22,795 bases of DNA from an uncultured Clostridium sp. (GCA_900555085.1 USJU01000008.1:1-22795); one strand, 5' to 3'; shown: positions 15,233-22,789, counted from the stretch's first letter. Translations and numbers: made by a program. Notes: generated by a model from the letters alone, not told the origin.

Positions 15233-16270
15233 ATGAAAAATATAAAAGATTTTAATTTAGATGAGCTAAAAGAAGAGTTTATAAAACTTGAAGAAAAGCC
15301 ATTTAGAGCAGAACAGGTTTTTAAATGGATTTATGGACAAAATGTAACAAGTTTTGATGAAATGACCAATTTATCTAAAGACTTAAGAGAAAAATTAAAA
15401 GAAAACTTTTCGCTTTGTATATATAAAATAGAAAGAAAGCAAAAGTCAAAGGATGGAACTATAAAATACTTATTTGATATTTTAGATGGAAACATGATAG
15501 AAACAGTATTAATGAGTTATCACCATGGTTATAGTTTATGTGTTTCATCACAAGTAGGCTGTAAAATGGGATGTAAGTTCTGTGCATCTACAGGAATAAA
15601 ATTTATAAGAAGTTTAAGTTCAGGTGAAATTGTAGAACAACTCTTAGCAGTTGAAAGAGATGAAAATATAAAAATCTCAAATGTAGTATTTATGGGAATA
15701 GGCGAACCGCTAGATAACTACGATAATGTTATAAATGCAATAGGTATAATAAATAATCAAAAAGGAATTAATATAGGAGCTAGGCACATAAGTATTTCTA
15801 CAAGTGGGTTAGTTCCAAAAATATATAAGCTAGCAGATGAAAAGCTTCAATGTACACTTTCTATTTCATTACATGCAACAACAGATGAAATAAGAAGCAG
15901 TATGATGCCAGTAAATAATAGTTATAATATAGAAGAATTAATAAAAGCTTGTAAATATTATTTAGAAAAAACAAATAGAAGAATTTCTTTTGAATATGCT
16001 TTGGCAAAAGAAAATAATGATAATCTAGAAGATGCAAAAAGATTAGTAAAACTATTAAGAGGAATGAATTGTCATGTAAATTTAATTCCTATAAACAAAA
16101 TAGAAAATGGAAATTATACCAAAAGTTCAAATGAAAATATACTAAAATTTAGAGATTATTTAAATGATAATGGTATAGTTGCAACCGTTAGAAGAGAACT
16201 TGGATCAGATATAGATGCAGCCTGTGGACAATTAAGAAGAAAAAATATAAAAGATAAAGAGGTGAATTGA
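15233..16270 (+). CDS. rlmN: Dual-specificity 23S rRNA/tRNA adenine-2 methyltransferase (radical SAM)
   Basis: RlmN methylates C2 of A2503 in 23S rRNA and of A37 in some tRNAs, using two SAM molecules and a methyl-cysteine intermediate. The radical-SAM cluster motif is C110-x3-C114-x2-C117 in 'SQVGCKMGCKFCAST'. C103, seven residues before it, and C331 in 'DAACGQL' match the two conserved extra cysteines; C331 is the likely methyl carrier. 'FMGIGEPLDNYDNV' and 'RHISISTSGLVPKI' are also family blocks. The ATG at 15233 (345 residues) is chosen from the promoter position and the usual N-terminus 'MKNIKDFNLDELK'; an ATG at 15218 would add five residues. It overlaps the phosphatase gene by one base (TGATG). 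Confidence 0.95.
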   Translation: MKNIKDFNLDELKEEFIKLEEKPFRAEQVFKWIYGQNVTSFDEMTNLSKDLREKLKENFSLCIYKIERKQKSKDGTIKYLFDILDGNMIETVLMSYHHGYSLCVSSQVGCKMGCKFCASTGIKFIRSLSSGEIVEQLLAVERDENIKISNVVFMGIGEPLDNYDNVINAIGIINNQKGINIGARHISISTSGLVPKIYKLADEKLQCTLSISLHATTDEIRSSMMPVNNSYNIEELIKACKYYLEKTNRRISFEYALAKENNDNLEDAKRLVKLLRGMNCHVNLIPINKIENGNYTKSSNENILKFRDYLNDNGIVATVRRELGSDIDAACGQLRRKNIKDKEVN

Positions 16271-17001
16271 TGAGAGTTTTAGTAAAAACGGATGTTGGAA
16301 AAGCAAGAGATTTAAACGAGGATTCATATTATGTGCCACAAGAAGAGGATGACTTGAAATTATTTATTGTTGCAGATGGAATGGGTGGCTATAATGGTGG
16401 AGAAATAGCAAGCAGTTTAGCAATAAAAGCAGCAAAAAGTTATATAGAAACAAATTTTATTAGTACACCTAAAGATAGAGAAAGTATTGCAGAACTTATA
16501 AAAAGCGGAATGCAATATGCAAATATGGTAGTATATGAAAAGTCAAAAGAAGATGAAGCACTAAAAGGAATGGGAACAACAATGGAAATATGTTTCTTAT
16601 ATGAAAATAAAATGTATATTGGACATATAGGAGATAGCAGAATATATAGAATACGAAAGCATATAATTAGAAAGCTTACAAATGACCATAGTTATGTAGA
16701 AACACTTGTAAAAGATGGAAAAATAACAAGAGAAGAAGCAAAAACACATCCAAAGAAAAACATGTTAATGAAAGCCCTAGGATGTACAGAATATATAGAA
16801 CCAGATGTATTTGTAAGAGGATTTTTGAAAGATGATATAATACTTATGTCATCAGATGGTTTAACTAATATGATAGATGAACAAGAAATTTTTAATATTA
16901 TAACAAATAATAAAGAAAATGCTTCAGAAATGCTAATACAAAAAGCAAATGATAATGGGGGATATGATAATATAACAGCACTTATCGTATATAATGATTA
17001 A
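16270..17001 (+). CDS. prpC: PP2C-type Ser/Thr protein phosphatase (PrpC/Stp)
   Basis: A metal-dependent cytosolic phosphatase that reverses phosphorylation by the PASTA kinase encoded next. The 243-residue protein shows the PP2C motifs in order: 'TDVGKARDLNEDSYY', 'VADGMGGYNGGEIAS' with its metal-binding Asp, 'GMGTTMEICFL', 'HIGDSRIYRIR', 'LTNDHSYVETLVKDGKIT', 'LMSSDGLTNMID' and 'NGGYDNITALIV'. The ATG at 16270 is preferred over the TTG at 16267 because the GAGGTG site is then five bases away. Overlap with the rlmN stop suggests coupled translation. The rlmN-prpC-prkC order is conserved across Firmicutes. Confidence 0.95.
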   Translation: MRVLVKTDVGKARDLNEDSYYVPQEEDDLKLFIVADGMGGYNGGEIASSLAIKAAKSYIETNFISTPKDRESIAELIKSGMQYANMVVYEKSKEDEALKGMGTTMEICFLYENKMYIGHIGDSRIYRIRKHIIRKLTNDHSYVETLVKDGKITREEAKTHPKKNMLMKALGCTEYIEPDVFVRGFLKDDIILMSSDGLTNMIDEQEIFNIITNNKENASEMLIQKANDNGGYDNITALIVYND

Positions 17002-17015
17002 GGGGAGAGATGAAT

Positions 17016-18974
17016 ATGAACCTAGAAGGTAAAATGTTAGGTAATAGATATGAAATTATAGAAAAAATAGGGAACGGTGGAATGGCGACTGTATATAAAG
17101 CAAAATGCCACGTTTTAAACAGATATGTAGCAGTAAAAGTTTTAAGAGATGAATTTACTACAGATGAAGAATTTATAAAAAGATTTGCAGCAGAAGCTCA
17201 ATCTGCAGCAAGCTTAACACATCCAAATATTGTTTCTATATATGATGTAGGCCACGAAGATAATTTATATTATATTGTAATGGAATTAATAAAAGGAAAA
17301 ACTTTAAAACAAATAATTAATGAAGATGGAAAATTGCCATGGAAATGGTCTTTAAATATAGCTTCTCAAATAGCATCTGCATTAGAAACAGCACATAGAA
17401 ATAAAATAATACATAGAGATATAAAACCACACAACATAATAATTACAGAAGATGGTATAGCAAAAGTAACAGACTTTGGAATAGCAAAAGTTGTATCAAA
17501 TTCAACAATAACAGCCTTTGGAGCAACAATAGGTTCAGTACACTATTTCTCACCTGAACATGCAAAAGGTGGATATACAGATGAAAAATCTGATATATAC
17601 TCATTAGGTGTTGTTATGTACGAAATGCTTACAGGCCAAGTTCCTTTTGATGCAGATACAGCAGTTTCAGTTGCACTAAAACATATGCAAGAAGAACCAA
17701 TAGAACCAATGGAATTGAATCCAGATATTCCAAAAGCTGTAAACGATATAATAATGAAGGCAATGCAAAAAGATACGGGGCTTAGATACCAATCTGCAAC
17801 AGAAATGTTAAATGATATAAATATGGCTTTAAAAAGACCAGATGGAGATTTTGTAAACTTAAGAACAGCAGGAGGAAATTTTGAAACTCAAAGATTTGAG
17901 CCACTAGAAGATGAAGAAATAAGAACAAAAAGAAATAATAAAAAAGATGAAAATAAATTTAAAAAATTTATAAGTAACCATAAAGTTTTATCATTTTTTA
18001 TTGGAGCAATATTATTATTTGCTATCGCGTTTGGAGGAACAGCTTTAGTATCAAAATTGGTATTTAATCAAGATGTAAACTTACCTAACTTTGTAGGAAT
18101 GACAAAAGAAGAGGCACAAAAAGAAGCAGATAAAATAAAAGTAAAATTAGAGTTTGAAGAAGAATTTTCAGCAGATGTAGAAGAAGGAAAAGTTATTTCA
18201 CAAGACCCTGAATTTAAGGAAAATTCTAAAATAAAAGAAAAAAGTACAGTAAAATTAAAAATTAGTAAAGGAACAGAATTAGTAAAAGTTCCAAAAGTTA
18301 CAGGAATGGAAAAAGAAGAAGCAATAAAAACATTAGAAGATTTAGGACTAAAAGTTGAAATAAAAGAAGAAACAAGTAAAAAAGTTGAAGAAGGTTATGT
18401 AATAAATCAAGACATAGCAGAAAATAAAGAAATAAACGCAGGAGATACAGTAACAATAACAGTAAGTACAGGAACAGGAATAACACAAGTTTCAGTTCCA
18501 AGTGTTACAGGTAAAACAGAAAACGAAGCAAGAACAGCCTTAGAAAGTGCAAAACTAAAGGTAACAGTAAATTATGAAGAAGATAGTTCAAAAACAGAAG
18601 GAATAGTATTAAAACAAAATGTTGAATCTGGTAAAAAAGTTGATGAGGGAACAACAGTTACAATAACAGTAAATAAAGCAGAATCAAAATCTGGAACAGT
18701 AACAGTAAATGTTAAAAGCATAACAGGTGGATACGATTCATCAGATACAGACTTAACAGATACAGACAAAAAAGCAAAAATAGATATAAAAGTAGATGGA
18801 ACAAGTGTATATACACAATCAAATGTAGACAAAAACTCAACAGCAATATCAACAAGCTTTTCAGGAAAAGGAAAAGTACAAATAGTTGTAAATATACAAG
18901 ATGGAAATGGAGCAAGTTACACAAGAACAACAGAATTAGACTTAAGTAAACAAACAACATACACAGCACAATAA
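17016..18974 (+). CDS. prkC: PASTA-domain transmembrane Ser/Thr kinase (PrkC/Stk1 type)
   Basis: A sensor kinase that binds muropeptides or lipid II outside the cell and phosphorylates cell-wall, division and translation proteins. It has 652 residues from the ATG at 17016, which sits 8 bases after GGGGAG; the ATG at 17010 is only two bases from it. The kinase domain is about 11-275: glycine loop IGNGGMATVYKA, Lys41, catalytic HRDIKPHN (Asp135), DFG 153-155 and an activation loop with 'TITAFGATIGSVHYFSPE'. A charged juxtamembrane linker precedes one transmembrane helix (about 325-346). Three PASTA repeats follow: about 352-419, 420-486 and 487-554. An extra ~98-residue C-terminal domain (555-652), Ser/Thr/Asp-rich with beta-strand character, is an addition to the basic layout. 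The next gene, rsgA, encodes a known class of PASTA-kinase substrate (CpgA). Confidence 0.96.
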   Translation: MNLEGKMLGNRYEIIEKIGNGGMATVYKAKCHVLNRYVAVKVLRDEFTTDEEFIKRFAAEAQSAASLTHPNIVSIYDVGHEDNLYYIVMELIKGKTLKQIINEDGKLPWKWSLNIASQIASALETAHRNKIIHRDIKPHNIIITEDGIAKVTDFGIAKVVSNSTITAFGATIGSVHYFSPEHAKGGYTDEKSDIYSLGVVMYEMLTGQVPFDADTAVSVALKHMQEEPIEPMELNPDIPKAVNDIIMKAMQKDTGLRYQSATEMLNDINMALKRPDGDFVNLRTAGGNFETQRFEPLEDEEIRTKRNNKKDENKFKKFISNHKVLSFFIGAILLFAIAFGGTALVSKLVFNQDVNLPNFVGMTKEEAQKEADKIKVKLEFEEEFSADVEEGKVISQDPEFKENSKIKEKSTVKLKISKGTELVKVPKVTGMEKEEAIKTLEDLGLKVEIKEETSKKVEEGYVINQDIAENKEINAGDTVTITVSTGTGITQVSVPSVTGKTENEARTALESAKLKVTVNYEEDSSKTEGIVLKQNVESGKKVDEGTTVTITVNKAESKSGTVTVNVKSITGGYDSSDTDLTDTDKKAKIDIKVDGTSVYTQSNVDKNSTAISTSFSGKGKVQIVVNIQDGNGASYTRTTELDLSKQTTYTAQ

Positions 18975-18978
18975 AAAA

Positions 18979-19006
18979 TGTAGGGGCACGGTGCACCGTG
19001 CCCTTT
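18979..19006 (+). repeat. Palindromic intergenic repeat, copy 2, possibly acting as a terminator
   Basis: TGTAGGGGCACGG begins like the other copies and contains a perfect 20-base palindrome at 18984-19003 with arms GGGCACGGTG and CACCGTGCCC, then TTT. It starts five bases after the prkC stop and ends about 10 bases before the rsgA ribosome-binding site. It could form a stable hairpin that trims or partly terminates the prkC mRNA. Confidence 0.8.
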
Positions 19007-19023
19007 CTATATAAAGGAGAAAA

Positions 19024-19905
19024 ATGAAACAAGGAATAATAATAGAAAATATTTCAAATATTTTTAAAATAATATGTGAAAACGAACTATATACATGCGA
19101 TGCAAGAGGAAAATTAAAAAAAGATGATATAAAGCCAGTTGTAGGAGATAAGGTTAATTTTGAAATAACAAAAATAGAAGAAAAAACAGGTGTTATAGAA
19201 GAAATTCTACCAAGAAAAAACTACATAAAAAGGCCTAAAATTGCCAATATTAATCAAATTGTGTTAGTTATATCTAGCAAAATGCCAAAACCAGATTTAT
19301 TAATGCTAGATAAACAACTTGTTTTTGCAGAGTATATGAATATAAGACCAGTAATTGTTATAAATAAAATAGATTTAGCAAAAGAAATTGCAGAAGAAAT
19401 AAAAGAACAATATAAATTTACAAATTATGAAATAATAGAAACAAATGCAAAAAAGAACATAGGCATATACGAACTAAGGAATGTTTTAAAAAACAAAATA
19501 AGCGTATTCTCAGGCAACTCAGGGGTAGGCAAATCTACATTGTTAAATGATTTATTTGAAGATAATTTAACTTTAGAAGGAAAAATAAGCTCAAAAAATG
19601 AAAGAGGAAAAAATACAACAACAACAGTTAAATTATATGAATTAGAGGAAAATACATTTATTGCAGATTCACCAGGATTTTCTACATTTGATATATATGA
19701 AATAGAAACCACAAACTTAGCAGAGTATTTTGTGGAATTTAAAGAGTATATAGAAAATTGTGAATTTGTAGGGTGTACACATATAAAAGAAGAAAACTGT
19801 GGAATAAAGCAAGCACTAAAAGAAAATAAAATATCTCAAAATCGTTATGAAAGATATATAAAAATATATGAAGAATTAAAAGATAGGGAGGAACACAAAT
19901 GGTAG
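19024..19905 (+). CDS. rsgA: Ribosome small-subunit-dependent GTPase A
   Basis: A circularly permuted GTPase that checks late 30S maturation (B. subtilis CpgA/YloQ). The 293-residue protein has an N-terminal OB fold (about 1-68) and then the permuted G motifs: NKID (114-117, G4), the P-loop GNSGVGKS (164-171, G1), a switch-I-like TTTTV (198-202) and DSPG (215-218, G3). The C-terminal zinc site is C246, C251, H253 and C259 in 'CEFVGCTHIKEENC'. An AAGGAG site lies close before the ATG. It overlaps rpe by seven bases. CpgA is phosphorylated by PrkC in B. subtilis, which fits the neighbourhood. Confidence 0.96.
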   Translation: MKQGIIIENISNIFKIICENELYTCDARGKLKKDDIKPVVGDKVNFEITKIEEKTGVIEEILPRKNYIKRPKIANINQIVLVISSKMPKPDLLMLDKQLVFAEYMNIRPVIVINKIDLAKEIAEEIKEQYKFTNYEIIETNAKKNIGIYELRNVLKNKISVFSGNSGVGKSTLLNDLFEDNLTLEGKISSKNERGKNTTTTVKLYELEENTFIADSPGFSTFDIYEIETTNLAEYFVEFKEYIENCEFVGCTHIKEENCGIKQALKENKISQNRYERYIKIYEELKDREEHKW

Positions 19906-20558
19906 AAATATCAACATCAATTTTAAGTGTAGATTCAGAAAAAAGTATGAAAACTTTTTACGATTTAGAAACAGCACATACAGATTATTTTCATATAGAT
20001 GTTATGGATGGAAAGTTTGTAGAAGCAGATACAACAGCTAAAATGGAAAAATATTCAGAATATTTAAATCATATAACATTAATACCATTAGATGTACATT
20101 TAATGGTTGAAAATGTAAAAGAATATGTAGATAAATTTTTAGTATTCAAACCAAATACAATAACATTTCAAATAGAAGCTTTGAAAACAAAACAAGAAGT
20201 AATAGATATAATAAAATATATACAATCCAATAATTGCAAAGCAGGAATAGCAATAAAACCAAATACAAAAATAGAAGAAATAACAGAATATTTACCATAT
20301 TTGCATCAAGTAACAATAATGACAGTAGAACCAGGAAAAGGCGGACAAAAGCTAATAGAATGCACAATAGATAAAATAGCAGAATTGAAAAAGTATATAG
20401 AAGAAAATAATTTAGATATAGACATAGAAGCAGATGGTGGAATAAATATAAATAATGTAGAAAAGGTAAAACAAGCAGGAGCAAATATAATTGTAGCAGG
20501 AACTGCCATTATAGATTCAGAAGATTTTAAACAAATAATAAATGAATTAAAAAAATAA
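19899..20558 (+). CDS. rpe: Ribulose-phosphate 3-epimerase
   Basis: Interconverts ribulose 5-phosphate and xylulose 5-phosphate in the pentose phosphate pathway, on a TIM barrel with a divalent metal. The 219-residue protein has the metal ligands H32 and D34 in 'FHIDVMDGKFV', H67 in 'LDVHLMVEN' and D179 in 'IEADGGI'. The phosphate-binding loops 'TVEPGKGGQ' and 'AGANIIVAGTAI' are also present. The N-terminus reads 'STSILSVDS' in place of the common 'APSILSADF', a small divergence. A GGGAGG site inside the end of rsgA lies seven bases before the ATG, so translation is probably coupled. It is the last gene of the cluster. Confidence 0.93.
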   Translation: MVEISTSILSVDSEKSMKTFYDLETAHTDYFHIDVMDGKFVEADTTAKMEKYSEYLNHITLIPLDVHLMVENVKEYVDKFLVFKPNTITFQIEALKTKQEVIDIIKYIQSNNCKAGIAIKPNTKIEEITEYLPYLHQVTIMTVEPGKGGQKLIECTIDKIAELKKYIEENNLDIDIEADGGININNVEKVKQAGANIIVAGTAIIDSEDFKQIINELKK

Positions 20559-20583
20559 TGTAAAATAAAATCATGCCAGACGA

Positions 20584-20625
20584 TGTAGGGGTCGACGCCT
20601 CTGTCGACCCGAATAAACAATGTTA
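20584..20625 (+). repeat. Palindromic intergenic repeat, copy 3
   Basis: TGTAGG then a perfect 8-bp stem GGGTCGAC (20589-20596) with GTCGACCC (20603-20610), loop GCCTCT, followed by GAATAAACAATGTTAA. The right flank matches copy 1. The left flank (ATGCCAGACGA) resembles that of copy 4 (ATGTCAAACGT), so the unit extends beyond the hairpin. Confidence 0.8.
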
Positions 20626-20644
20626 AAAATAACTAATGTCAAAC

Positions 20645-20675
20645 GTTGTAGGGGTCGGCGTCCCCGACGACCCGC
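20645..20675 (+). repeat. Palindromic intergenic repeat, copy 4
   Basis: GTTGTAGGGGTCGG...CCCGACGACCCGC. An imperfect hairpin pairs GGG with CCC and GTCGG with CCGAC, leaving GA bulged. It is 34 bases after the end of copy 3's hairpin, in the same orientation, forming a tandem pair in the convergent gap. Confidence 0.8.
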
Positions 20676-20676
20676 A

Positions 20677-20709
20677 AAAAAACCACAAAATTAAATTTTG
20701 TGGTTTTTT
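20677..20709. terminator. Bidirectional terminator between rpe and the minus-strand membrane gene
   Basis: A 15-bp stem with a three-base loop has an A-run on the left arm and a T-run on the right, with core ACCACAAAAT / ATTTTGTGGT. It therefore ends in T on either strand. It serves rpe on the plus strand and the gene ending at 20715 on the minus strand. Confidence 0.85.
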
Positions 20710-20714
20710 ATTTT

Positions 20715-21938
20715 CTATTTTTCAGATTTATTTTGTTTTTCTTTTTTTTCAAAACTTATATTTTTGAAAAACATGTTCATTATTAATATTCCGAAACCGA
20801 AAGTAATAAATAATATTCTAAGTATTATTCCATAAGGAATTACTTCTAAAACATAAGCTAATAATGAAACAATAGCAACACATAAAGCTTTTAACCAAGC
20901 ATTTGAAATTTTCATTTTTTCTGCAATAATGTTTGCTAAAGATATAACTAATGTTGAAACAGAAATTGTAAGTAATAATCCGTAGAACAATAGTAATACT
21001 AAAGAAACTGAAACTCCAACAACACTAATTAATAATAAAAAGCTTACAATAGGTACAACTATTAATGCAAGTAAACCAATACCAAATGCTGGTAAGATTT
21101 TTTTAGATGCAATTTTTGTACATTTTTCAATTGAATTTTTACTAAATAATAATGCTAATCCATAAACTACTAATGTGAAGATAACAGCAGATGCTGCTCC
21201 AATTAAGTAATCTGATACTTTTGTATCATTTTCATTTTTAGCAATTTGTGTATATTTTGTTTCTCCTTGTACAGCTCCATCTGGAACTTGAATTTCTTTT
21301 GCACTACTATAATTTAAATTTCCATATATATTTGCTTTTGCACCATCTTTTTCTAGATTTAAACTTGCTACATTACATTCTACATCTCTACCAATAATTC
21401 CAAGTAGTGTTAAAGAATTGCTATAACATTTTAAATCTCTATAAACTCCATAATCTGTTGGTATTTCTAAAGTATTGCAACATGCATATAAGCTATTTGC
21501 AACTGCTTTGAAATTAACTTCATTTGCACATAAGTAAACTGATGATTGTATGTAAGCATCTGTAAATGTAGCTTTATTAGCTAATACAAATAAGTTACCA
21601 GCTATTTGACCAGTTACAGTTACATTATTTGCCATAATGTAAACGTTACCATCAACTAATTGATCCATAGTAACATCTTCACCTGTTAAATATAAATCTC
21701 CTTCATGTACATCTTTTTGAGTTTGATCTGAACTTCCTTCAGTAGTAACAGCGTTTTCAGCACCATCTGTTGATGTAGTATCTATTGCGTCTGATGTATC
21801 GCCTGTTTCAGATGAAGTAACTTCTGTGTCTGTTGTTGTTTCGTTAGTTGTTTCATTTTCTGCGAAACTAAATGTTGAAATTAATGTAATTATTAAAAAT
21901 AAACTTAATAATACTTTTGTTTTTGTGTTTCTTAACAT
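20715..21938 (-). CDS. Secreted/membrane protein with bactofilin-like beta repeats
   Basis: A 407-residue protein of unknown role. In order it has a signal peptide (about 1-26, ending FSFA), a low-complexity Thr/Glu/Ser/Asp linker (27-75), a repetitive beta region (about 78-225) and four or five transmembrane helices in 246-392. The beta region consists of short repeats such as 'GNVYIMANNVTVTGQIAGNLFVLAN' (split: GNVYIMANNVTVTG, IAGNLFVLAN), 'SSVYLCANEVNF' and 'RDVECNVASLNLE'. These resemble the polymer-forming bactofilin (DUF583) beta-helix. The tail is basic (KKEKQNKSEK). Cytosolic bactofilins lack a signal peptide; here the helix-like part should lie outside the membrane. The ATG at 21938 is chosen because a GGGAGG site lies six bases upstream; an in-frame start at 21968 precedes that site. 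Confidence 0.8.
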   Translation of the reverse strand: MLRNTKTKVLLSLFLIITLISTFSFAENETTNETTTDTEVTSSETGDTSDAIDTTSTDGAENAVTTEGSSDQTQKDVHEGDLYLTGEDVTMDQLVDGNVYIMANNVTVTGQIAGNLFVLANKATFTDAYIQSSVYLCANEVNFKAVANSLYACCNTLEIPTDYGVYRDLKCYSNSLTLLGIIGRDVECNVASLNLEKDGAKANIYGNLNYSSAKEIQVPDGAVQGETKYTQIAKNENDTKVSDYLIGAASAVIFTLVVYGLALLFSKNSIEKCTKIASKKILPAFGIGLLALIVVPIVSFLLLISVVGVSVSLVLLLFYGLLLTISVSTLVISLANIIAEKMKISNAWLKALCVAIVSLLAYVLEVIPYGIILRILFITFGFGILIMNMFFKNISFEKKEKQNKSEK

Positions 21939-21970
21939 TTTTTTCCTCCCTTGTAAAAAATTATACAAAA

Positions 21971-21999
21971 AATATATATCTTTATTGGAATTTTGTCAA
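21971..21999 (-). promoter_or_regulatory. Promoter of the bactofilin-like gene
   Basis: On the minus strand the -35 is TTGACA (21994-21999, a consensus match) and the -10 is TATATT (21971-21976) with a 17-base spacer. The -35 lies mainly in the loop, and the spacer in one arm, of the nth terminator hairpin, so the two signals are interlocked. Confidence 0.7.
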
Positions 22000-22023
22000 T
22001 GAAAATTGCCAATAAAGATATAT
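21974..22023 (-). terminator. Terminator of nth: long hairpin
   Basis: A ~21-bp stem (21974-21994 with 22002-22023, one bulged base at 22008) closes a seven-base loop. On the minus strand it begins right after the nth stop and is followed by a TTTTTT run (21967-21972). It is AT-rich but long and nearly perfect. Confidence 0.75.
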
Positions 22024-22024
22024 T

Positions 22025-22654
22025 TTATGATTTACAGAAATTTCTTAAAGGACATTGTTCACATTTTGGATTTCGTGCAGTACAAATATCTCTACCAAAA
22101 TACATAAATAAATGATTTACATCTTTTAAAGTTTCAGGAGGAAATTTTTGTATTAAATCAAATTCAATTTTTGTTGGATCACTTTCTTTTGATAATCCTA
22201 ATCTATTAGAAATACGTTTGCAATGTGTATCTACAGCAACTCCTTGAGCAATGCCAAATACTTCAAGCATAATAACATTAGCACTTTTTCTACCAACACC
22301 TGGAAGTGTAAGTAAATCTTCCATATTAGAAGGAACAATTCCGCCAAAATCGTTTAAAACCTTTTTTGCCGTTTCTATAATATTTTTTGCTTTATTTTTA
22401 TAAAATCCACATGGATGTATCATTTTTTCTAAATTCGTTATATCGGCATTTGCAAAACTTTCTATAGTAGGATATTTAGAAAATAATTCTGGAGTAGTTT
22501 TGTTTACTCTTTCATCTGTGCATTGAGCCGAAAGCATAACCGCAACAACAAGGTCGAAAGGTTTATTAAAATCCAAGCTACATTTAGCTTCTGGGTATGT
22601 TTTTTTTAATATATTTATAATATCTATATAATCATTTTTGTTCATAATATTCAT
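22025..22654 (-). CDS. nth: Endonuclease III
   Basis: A bifunctional DNA glycosylase/AP lyase that removes oxidised pyrimidines in base excision repair. The 209-residue protein is normal length. The helix-hairpin-helix 'LPGVGRKSANVI' carries the catalytic Lys123, and 'VAVDTHCKRISNRLGL' carries the catalytic Asp142. The C-terminal 4Fe-4S loop is C191-x6-C198-x2-C201-x5-C207. 'LSAQCTDERVNKTTPELF' is the N-terminal family block. The ATG at 22654 has a modest GGGA site; an ATG at 22645 is possible and fits the family N-terminus equally well. The first 23 bases overlap the small ORF upstream, so translation may be coupled to it. Confidence 0.95.
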   Translation of the reverse strand: MNIMNKNDYIDIINILKKTYPEAKCSLDFNKPFDLVVAVMLSAQCTDERVNKTTPELFSKYPTIESFANADITNLEKMIHPCGFYKNKAKNIIETAKKVLNDFGGIVPSNMEDLLTLPGVGRKSANVIMLEVFGIAQGVAVDTHCKRISNRLGLSKESDPTKIEFDLIQKFPPETLKDVNHLFMYFGRDICTARNPKCEQCPLRNFCKS

Positions 22655-22748
22655 CTAATTCCCGTTCCAGTCCTTCAATCAGTTGTTCCCGCTCTGCATT
22701 GGATAGGTTCTGCTCTTCCGGCACAAAGGCATACAATCTTGCCGGCAT
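22632..22748 (-). CDS. Small 38-residue ORF, unknown function, G+C-richer than its surroundings
   Basis: Starts at ATG 22748 behind a near-perfect AGGAGGT site eight bases away and reads MPARLYAFVPEEQNLSNAER, then a charged helix ending LDEYYEQK before TGA. The first ~95 bases are about half G+C, whereas neighbours are far more AT-rich. It uses CGG, CTG, CCG and GCC codons that are rare elsewhere in the window, where Arg is almost always AGA. It overlaps the start of nth by 23 bases in another frame. The strong binding site, visible -10 box and codon pattern argue that it is translated. I do not recognise the family; the composition suggests origin from a mobile element or other acquired DNA. 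Confidence 0.6.
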   Translation of the reverse strand: MPARLYAFVPEEQNLSNAEREQLIEGLERELDEYYEQK

Positions 22749-22756
22749 TTATTTTT

Positions 22757-22763
22757 ACCTCCT
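22757..22763 (-). promoter_or_regulatory. Strong ribosome-binding site of the small ORF
   Basis: AGGAGGT on the minus strand, eight bases before the ATG at 22748; the best Shine-Dalgarno match at this end of the window. Confidence 0.7.
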
Positions 22764-22783
22764 GCTTTCCAAAAATTGATTGA

Positions 22784-22789
22784 CATTAT
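22784..22789 (-). promoter_or_regulatory. Candidate -10 box for the small ORF and nth
   Basis: TATAAT on the minus strand about 36 bases before the small ORF start. The matching -35 would lie just beyond the window end, so only half of the promoter can be seen. Confidence 0.45.

Noticed and set aside
14145..20675. CRISPR array from the recurring GTAGGGG hairpins
   Set aside because: The copies are kilobases apart or a single pair, lie between unrelated genes, have no regular spacers, and no cas genes are present.
21964..21969. Alternative TATAAT-like -10 nearer the bactofilin-like gene on the minus strand
   Set aside because: It lies 28 bases from TTGACA, with no other -35 at 16-18 bases; TATATT at 17 bases fits better.
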